The position numbers and the translations under genes were made by a program. Below the pieces are notes generated by a model, which did no database searches, was not told where the DNA came from, and worked only from the letters and a program-made list of their open reading frames with translations. From Solanum dulcamara (lineage: Eukaryota > Streptophyta > Magnoliopsida > Solanales > Solanaceae), in contig NC_077245.1 in assembly GCF_947179165.1 (NCBI RefSeq), positions 27,166,240-27,230,239 on the forward strand: a stretch of 64,000 bases of DNA, read 5' to 3'. Position 1 is the stretch's first letter. Each line of letters begins with the position of its first letter. Below, piece by piece: positions 57,987-64,000 of this stretch.

Positions 57987-60378
57987 TGTCACGACCCAAG
58001 CCTAGGTCCTAGATGTGACATGGAAAATGAGGAATCCAAAGTACCACAAACAGACCTCTTAGCATTCTTTTAGCCTTCCATATGTTATTATAATAAGTAA
58101 ACAAGCAAAAATCATAATAGTAAGTATTCAACCTACATATGTCCAACAATACCTCTAACTTTTTAATTTAACAGGGCTAAGACAAGTCCCTAGCTCACCC
58201 TCATTTATTATAGAAAGAAATGTCGTAGTAAGGGTTTACAGACCTCAACATATCATAAGATAGAAAGATAAAGAAGTATTGTTGTCGGAACATGAAAACT
58301 CACCAATAGTAGACTTCAAATGAAATCTCAACTAGCCACGTGGAGGAGAACAAGGAGGAGCACCAATCCCTACATGGTGATATCATGTAATCAAAAGAGT
58401 ATGTGTTATTACTTTGAATGTACTAAGTATGTAGGCATGCTATACAATATAATATATTTAGGACATTTATAAGGTAAAGTACATAAATGAGTGCATGCAT
58501 GAGTAATCAAGTAGATATCAGTTAAACCATACATATATGGATATATACATGAATGAGTAATCATGTAAATAGCATTTGAAACGTTCATTTATGGGAAGTT
58601 GACTATAACCGACATTAAGACCATGTGAGCTATTACATGGAATCCAACATAACCTCCTATGTTGGCCGAAAAGTCTACTTGCCTACGGTAGAACTCCGTT
58701 AACTTTACATTTATTTTTTAACTTTAACTTTAAGGGCTTCCATGGATCCATTAGCCTAAGCCTACAAGGGCTCCTATGTTGGCACATAGTTAATGAGAAA
58801 AGGGGTTACTACTAGGATTCCCTTACCGAATCCCACCTCAATTCCCCATTCGGTGCTAAGTCAATCTTACGGAATAGTTTAATACTTCAAAATAGTCATA
58901 ACATATAGCTTGAGAATTCAAAACATCACATTTGGTGGAATAGCTCATTAAAACCTTTAGTGATTCAAATATGCAAGAATTGTCCTTATAGCATAAAGAA
59001 TCCATCATTCATAGCATTTCATCATTCTTTTATTTTATAAGACTCCCTTTTTATCATAAACATTGCTTTCATAAACATTCATTTGGAGTCAATTTTTTCA
59101 ACTTAAACTTCATTGAAAATATAGTAAAACTAGGTGGGTTTAAATCACTTCAACTTTTAAACATGTATGTAAATGAAATTATGCATAAATACTTCCAAAT
59201 CTATTAATTAAAAATCATGATTTAAACAACCCACCATGAATTTCAAGAACCTTTAAAGAGCTAAATAGAGAAAATACTTGCAAACCATAAATTCATACAC
59301 ATGAAATTATTTTGCCTCAAAATAGACCAATAATCATTAGTTTAATCATGATTCATGTTATTAAGTAGAAATAAGAATTACCCATAAGAAAATCTTCTTT
59401 GAAATCAAGAGATTTAGTTGAAAGAGTTTTGGACTCTATGGGTGTATGGACCCATGAATAAACACCCACATACCTTAGAGTAAAGCTTAAAGAAAATAAA
59501 CATAATTTATCATATAATCAAAATACTTTAGGCATGAGAGTGGAAGAAATACTCTCATTGAATTCTTACATACCTAGAATCCGAAGCTTTATTCAGAATC
59601 GAAAGACTTAATGAATACTCTTGAATCTTAGCATTTTCTCCTCGCCGGAGCGTTCTGTATACTACCCAAAGTATATAAATGACCGGAATAGTATTTCTAT
59701 ACTACTAAGAACTAAAACTATATTTTAAGAAAGAGTAAAGAAGTGTATAGAGAGAAGAGTTTCTTGAGAAAGTTTGATGAACAAAATGATGAAATAAGGT
59801 GCGTATTTATAGGTGTGAAGTAGGGACCTAACAATAATTAAAATAATTGTAAAGAAAAATCTAAACAATTAATGGAGGATTGTGATGTCATGGGTGATGT
59901 CAAATGGAGGATTATTGATGTCATGGGTGATGTCAAATGTATCTAGATCTTCTATGGTTGGTAAAATAAATCTTCTTTTTACGGAATGCCTTTTTTTGGA
60001 GCTATATTTGAACAAGATAACTTCATAATTAGTATTTGCTATCTTCATATGAATTGTATCTATAGAAGGCTTCTTTCATGTAGTTTAAGAATCAACTTAT
60101 TTGGAGCAACCTAGAGTGAGATATGATTTTTCTTCTGCAAATACTTTATTTCACCACAACACCAGATCTTGCAAAGATTGATTTATTTGACCTACTTAGC
60201 CTCTAAATCTTAAGCTATAGTCTTCACAAAAGTTGTAGGTAATGATGTTAGGGTTATTCAGATATTTGAATCACGGAATTTAGAAGATCCTATGAAAAAT
60301 TATATCCAAAATATAAAAGTAGTTTTATTTTCATCGAAAATTGAAACACCATGTACAACTTTTTTAGGGGGTGTTACA
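57987..60378 (-). mobile_element. solo gypsy LTR, 2392 bp
   Basis: Reverse-orientation relative of 23783-26625: the minus strand begins TGTAACACCCCCTAAAAAAG and ends CCTAGGCTTGGGTCGTGACA. The flanks GAACT and GTACC agree at only three of five bases, so no target duplication is proved. It has a single copy of the unit that is triplicated in the other solo LTR. It sits inside the minisatellite of the host LTR. Confidence 0.85.
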
Positions 60379-60510
60379 GTACCCGAGCCAACCATATATG
60401 GATATCCTTGTACCATGCGTGGTACCCATGCTAATCATTAGTATATACTAGGCGTGGTATCCACGAAAACCATGGGATATACTGTACCATGTATGGTACC
60501 CGTGCCAACT
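60379..60510 (-). repeat. LTR minisatellite, ~40-bp units with GGTACC core
   Basis: Three to four units of about 35-43 bp around GCGTGGTACCCATGC. The last bases before the solo LTR (about 57965-57986, GTGTATTGGCGTGGAAC) look like another unit. The array lies about 570-710 bp from the LTR 3' end once the insert is removed. Confidence 0.8.
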
Positions 60511-61504
60511 ATCATTCACGTATCACAATCACAACCACAACCACAATGAATAGCAAACACACTTGTACACCACGTAAACAAATTTATTGCATGAAATTGA
60601 TAACATTTATTATTTTAAATCATGTTCTTTCCTTTTTCACATTCATATTCCATGCATGCAATACTAACGAAGTATTTGACAAGCACATATGACATAAATG
60701 GGAAAACAAACAACCATTACCTACCTCAAGTCAAGCTTTGGAGACTCTATTGAACTTGACATTTCCCATTGTTATTAACCTTATCTTGTTTTTGGTCTAA
60801 AATAATTACAAAATAGCATAATCAATTAATGAACAATGGCCTAATTAAACCCAATTTATGACTTAATCCTAACCTAGGCCAATTTCATGATCATTCTACC
60901 CAACCTAGGCTTTTCCCAACATTAATTCAAGTCAAAACCCTCCACTAAGAGTACCACCATAGATTATAAGGCTTAAAATTGAATTACAAGTTAGGAGAGT
61001 AATTAATTTACCTTTATCCAAAAAAATTGGTTGAAAATTGAAGGAAAAAGGCCCTAGGTCGTCCTTTCTCTTCCCGAAAATAAAGTTGCAAAATAGTGAG
61101 TGATTTTGGGAATTCTTCAGCATTAATTCACGATTGACCTACTATAGAGTCCCTGACATAGAGGAATCCCACCTGTACTGTAGCTTGTGCGAAGATAGAA
61201 ATTGACGAGTTTTCCCCAAACACACCTTCGAACCTTGATGTTCTAAGATAACCCTTTCACGCCAAGTTCAATATCGCAAGTTCTACTCACCCGAATTCAC
61301 TTTCAAAAATTCCTATGGAGTTCTTAATATATTGGTTAATAGAAAATCCACATTATCCCCCATCCTTTCCTGGATTGCCCTAGACCACACCTTGCATATA
61401 TTTCGTCTAAGACTAGCCTAGCCTAAAATTTTGAAGTCACTACTCAAAATATTTTTCTACCCAATTCTTTCACCATTCTACCCATAACTATTATAAGAGG
61501 ATAT

Positions 61505-62100
61505 TACCTCAAAACACTTTATTCGTTGTATGCATATGCACATTTTTGTTGTATCTACAAATTCATGTTGTATCGACGAATACAGTTGAAGTGTATATAA
61601 AGATACAAACAACAAAATATATGGGATTGTCTTTATTCTTTCTAATTTCAATTATATTTACTTGCTCTGTATCACTTGTATTCATTCATTCTAAATTTAT
61701 TTAAATTTCTGCATGCATTAAGGTTGTATCAACGAATACACTCCGAGTGTAGACAAATATACAAATTAAGAAATAAAAGAAAATAAATTGAAGTTTTTCG
61801 CTCTTGTATCACTAGTATTTGTTCGCTCTAATTTCACTTATATTCATTAGCTCTATTTTTTATTGTATTCATTCGCCTGTAGTATATCAATTATTACCAG
61901 TTTGTATCAATTGTATTTGTTCACCCTAATGTATCAATTGTTACAAGTTGTATCACTTATATTCATTTTCTCTAATAATTTTATAAACTTATGCAATCTG
62001 ATGGATACAACAGAATAAGTTGTATGCGTTTGCCTAATTACGCTTGGTACACTAAAGGCAAAATACAAAAATACACGAGTGAATAAAGATTGTATACATG
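61505..62100 (+). repeat. dispersed repeat, unknown class (copy 2)
   Basis: The part from about 61611 matches 41630-42122. This copy extends further left, with TGTATCGACGAATACA-type strings, and may be closer to full length. No inverted ends, no coding frame. Confidence 0.7.
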
Positions 62101-62951
62101 AAGACAAAAATATAAATATATTGTATAATGAAGGCAAAAATAAAGGGATTGGCGAAAAAACCATCCTTCATAAAATTGAAATACAAGAGTAATACAAAAA
62201 AATAAAAAACAATGCATTCTCTATTTTATCATATTTTATTTGTGTTTGCAGATTACTCTTTATCACACTAAATTTCCTTAAAAACACCCCTTCCTTCAAA
62301 TTGTAATTTTACTCATGTGATAATAAAATCGTGATTTTATATTTTTTTTACGAAATTTTTTTTATACCTACAATTGTATTAAAAACAATAGTATTAGTCA
62401 TTTGTAACCAAGCCAATTCAAGCAAATTTAAGAAAGACTGTCTTTTTCTTACTACTCAAAGATTACTATTCTTTAGTTGAATCTCTTAATCTTAGTTAAC
62501 GATCTTAGACTACTGTAAAGTCACGCTGATAATATTTTTCTACTTCTATTCTCTACATCTAAAAGTGAAGCATAAACAACCTAAAAAAATTATTTAGATA
62601 GTCATTCAAAGTAGATTAAAGATTATATATTGTGAACATCAGGTAGGACTCAAGCAAAGTAGTCACCTTGTATGACAAAGCTATAAGAACTCTCACCCTC
62701 TTCTTTGTGTGACTTGATTTAGTGGTGTAGACGAAATTTTCATTAATACGAATAAAAATATAAAGATGTAAATACATAAAAAGACTAGGGGATACAATAA
62801 CCAATATATATAATAATAATATTTTGGCAGGCAAAAGTAATTTTGATGAAATTCCTTGCTCTCTCCTAGCTCCGCCCCGACCAGATAATGCAACCAATAT
62901 TTATACTAATGATAATACATAAGCTTATCTCTTTAGAAACTAATTATACTC
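62101..62951. other. AT-rich spacer, no feature identified
   Basis: Short open frames on the minus strand (62616-62897) have no recognisable motif and composition like the flanks. Nothing else was found. Confidence 0.4.
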
Positions 62952-63711
62952 TGTAAACATTAGAATCATATTGGATTAAATCCGTAAATTAATTTAGACT
63001 ATATTAAATTCAAGAAAATAGTCCAAATGATATGGCAATCCAAGTTAAATTAAATGAGCCACAAAAATCACACCACGTGTCAAATTTATATGGCAATCCA
63101 AGTCAAATTAAAGGAGCCATTAGAATCATGCCATGTGCTAAAATTATGTGGTAATCCAAGTCAAATTAAATAAGCCACTAAAATCATGCCACATGTCAAA
63201 GTTATGTGGCAATCTAAGTCAAATTAAATGAGCCACTAAAATCATACCACGTGTCGAAGTCATGTGGCAATCTAAGTCAAATTAAATAAGCCACTAGAAT
63301 AATGCCACGTGTATATGTGACATGTTCTGACCAACCAAATTAAAACTACAAAGCTACAAAGTTCAAGTAATCAAATTCAAGTTTAAGTTCAAGATCAAGA
63401 ACGAAGAAGAATATCAAGAAGATCAAGATCAAGTTACTTGTTCATATTTACTGTTCGTCATAACCATACAAGTGTTCGTGACGAATAATTCAAATCCAAA
63501 TTTGAAGACGAAGATTCAAGATCAAGCTATTCAAGCCCTTGACTGTAAATCAAATTCAAGTTCAAAGTGTTTCATATTATTTGAAGAATCAGAGGATTAT
63601 CATAGAGATTGTAATCCACACTATATTTTGAAATCAAATATTACACTTTGTTACTCCAATTTTTTGATCTTGATTATTTATTTTTCTCAGCTCAAAAATT
63701 TATTGTTTACA
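62952..63711 (+). repeat. 5' LTR of a Tat-like gypsy element
   Basis: It begins TGTAAACATTAGAATC and ends TTATTGTTTACA, 760 bp. Five tandem units fill 63031-63311. It is followed by a primer-site-like sequence and a gag ATG. The 3' LTR would lie beyond the window, so the boundaries rest on TG/CA ends, the primer site and similarity with 1658-1900. Confidence 0.75.
63031..63311 (+). repeat. five ~58-bp tandem units with G-box motifs
   Basis: Each unit runs TATGTGGCAATCCAAGTC, AAATTAAATGAGCCACTA and ends near CCACGTGTCAAAG. A CACGTG core (G-box/ABRE-like) is intact in units 1, 4 and 5 and one base off in units 2 and 3. The position is in U3, upstream of the presumed LTR promoter. Confidence 0.9.
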
Positions 63712-63716
63712 AATTT

Positions 63717-63734
63717 TGGCATGCCCAGTGGGAC
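63717..63734 (+). other. putative primer-binding site
   Basis: TGGCATGCCCAGTGGGAC begins six bases after the LTR end. It starts with the obligatory TGG but does not match initiator-Met tRNA. I cannot name the tRNA with certainty. Similar sites occur in Solanaceae Tat/Ogre-type elements. Confidence 0.55.
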
Positions 63735-63788
63735 CATCTCTACCTCTCATCTCTTTACATCGATCATCAAACTTTAAGAATACTTAAA

Positions 63789-64000
63789 ATGGCATCTAAG
63801 AAGTTTGACTCTAGGACTATTATTGCTAAGGCTACTGAATACAAATTCTCCCCTGAGGTGGAGAACATACTGGATGCGACTATGGGAAGTTTGGGACCCA
63901 TCACTAGCAACAGAGCAAATTTGCTAGGACAACAAGCACTCCAAGTGTCGTCCGCATCAGTTCCTATTTTCGATCCTTCATCTTCAAAGGGGGCAAGATT
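63789..64000 (+). CDS. gag start of Tat-like gypsy element, cut by window end
   Basis: An open frame starts at the ATG at 63789 with MASKKFDSRTIIAKATEYKF and runs at least 70 codons to the end of the window without a stop. The start lies 55 bp after the primer site, as expected for a gag leader. The peptide is Ser/Ala-rich with SPEVENILDATMGSLGPI and no known domain yet; the gag core would lie downstream. Because it is open it may belong to a young element. Identity as gag rests on position, not on motif. Confidence 0.65.
   Translation, partial: MASKKFDSRTIIAKATEYKFSPEVENILDATMGSLGPITSNRANLLGQQALQVSSASVPIFDPSSSKGAR

Larger units (their letters stand above)
57404..61500 (-). mobile_element. 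5' LTR of minus-strand gypsy element, split by a solo LTR
   Basis: It begins on the + strand at 57404 (TGTCATGACCCAACCC), runs to 57986, is interrupted by the solo LTR 57987-60378 and resumes at 60379. The outer end is uncertain, near 61500, before the dispersed repeat. It differs from the LTR at 48534, so the two LTRs around 53346-57386 probably belong to different elements and the interior is a mosaic. Confidence 0.65.

Noticed and set aside
62616..62897. Two overlapping minus-strand frames with hydrophobic runs
   Set aside because: AT-rich sequence gives Phe/Ile/Tyr-rich chance frames; no motif or neighbour supports a gene.
1..64000. CRISPR arrays, bacterial operons, rRNA and tRNA genes
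   Set aside because: Tandem repeats here have no unique spacers and lie in LTRs. No tRNA cloverleaf or rRNA block was recognised, and splice sites and LTR elements mark a plant nuclear genome.

Overview
This is plant nuclear DNA, almost certainly from a Solanaceae species (tomato, potato, pepper or tobacco group). The grounds are a TS-type SINE with a TTG tail at the left edge, AU-like SINE relics, Ty1/copia and Ty3/gypsy elements primed by initiator Met tRNA, a CACTA element and an AT-rich background. The window is gene-poor, repeat-dense heterochromatin. I find no intact host gene, no tRNA or rRNA, no CRISPR and no prokaryotic feature. Genus cannot be told from the sequence alone.

Region by region. 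1-2450: TS SINE, an unresolved promoter/LTR-like stretch, an AT microsatellite, a fragment of a Tat-like LTR and an unrecognised two-exon coding fragment. 2460-22480: an old L1-type LINE on the + strand, split twice. It is interrupted by a Ty1/copia element (5758-10931, minus strand, TSD ATAAG) and by a 9.8-kb gypsy element with about 3-kb LTRs and no recognisable RT, RNase H or integrase (12521-22347, + strand, TSD GATCA). 22703-23571: a non-autonomous Mutator-like element with long terminal inverted repeats and a 9-bp TSD. 23783-26625: a solo gypsy LTR (TSD GGTAT) with an internal triplication. 27958-30186: a truncated copia on the minus strand. 30187-31248: an LTR fragment. 31249-39937: a nearly full gypsy element on the minus strand with gag, PR, RT, RH and IN all present but broken. 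39938-43000: a probable solo LTR, a dispersed repeat of unknown class, a gypsy integrase fragment and an inverted LTR piece.

43000-48533 is the most gene-like island. It holds the N-terminal LisH/LUFS part of a LEUNIG-like transcriptional corepressor gene in three exons with clean splice sites. The copy has in-frame stops, and its 3' part is duplicated in inverted orientation to form arms of about 410 bp. 48534-61500 is a mosaic of minus-strand gypsy elements. One LTR is split by a CACTA element (48629-50874, TSD AGA) that carries a piece of an ABCG half-transporter gene. Another LTR is split by a solo LTR (57987-60378). The window ends in the 5' LTR, primer site and gag start of a Tat-like gypsy element (62952-64000).

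The most interesting signals are: the Pack-CACTA with ABCG capture; the inverted duplication of the LEUNIG-like fragment, a candidate hairpin small-RNA source; and unrelated minisatellites that recur at the same relative place, about 570-930 bp from the LTR 3' end, in four gypsy LTRs. All identifications rest on motif recognition by eye; alignments and database searches were not run.
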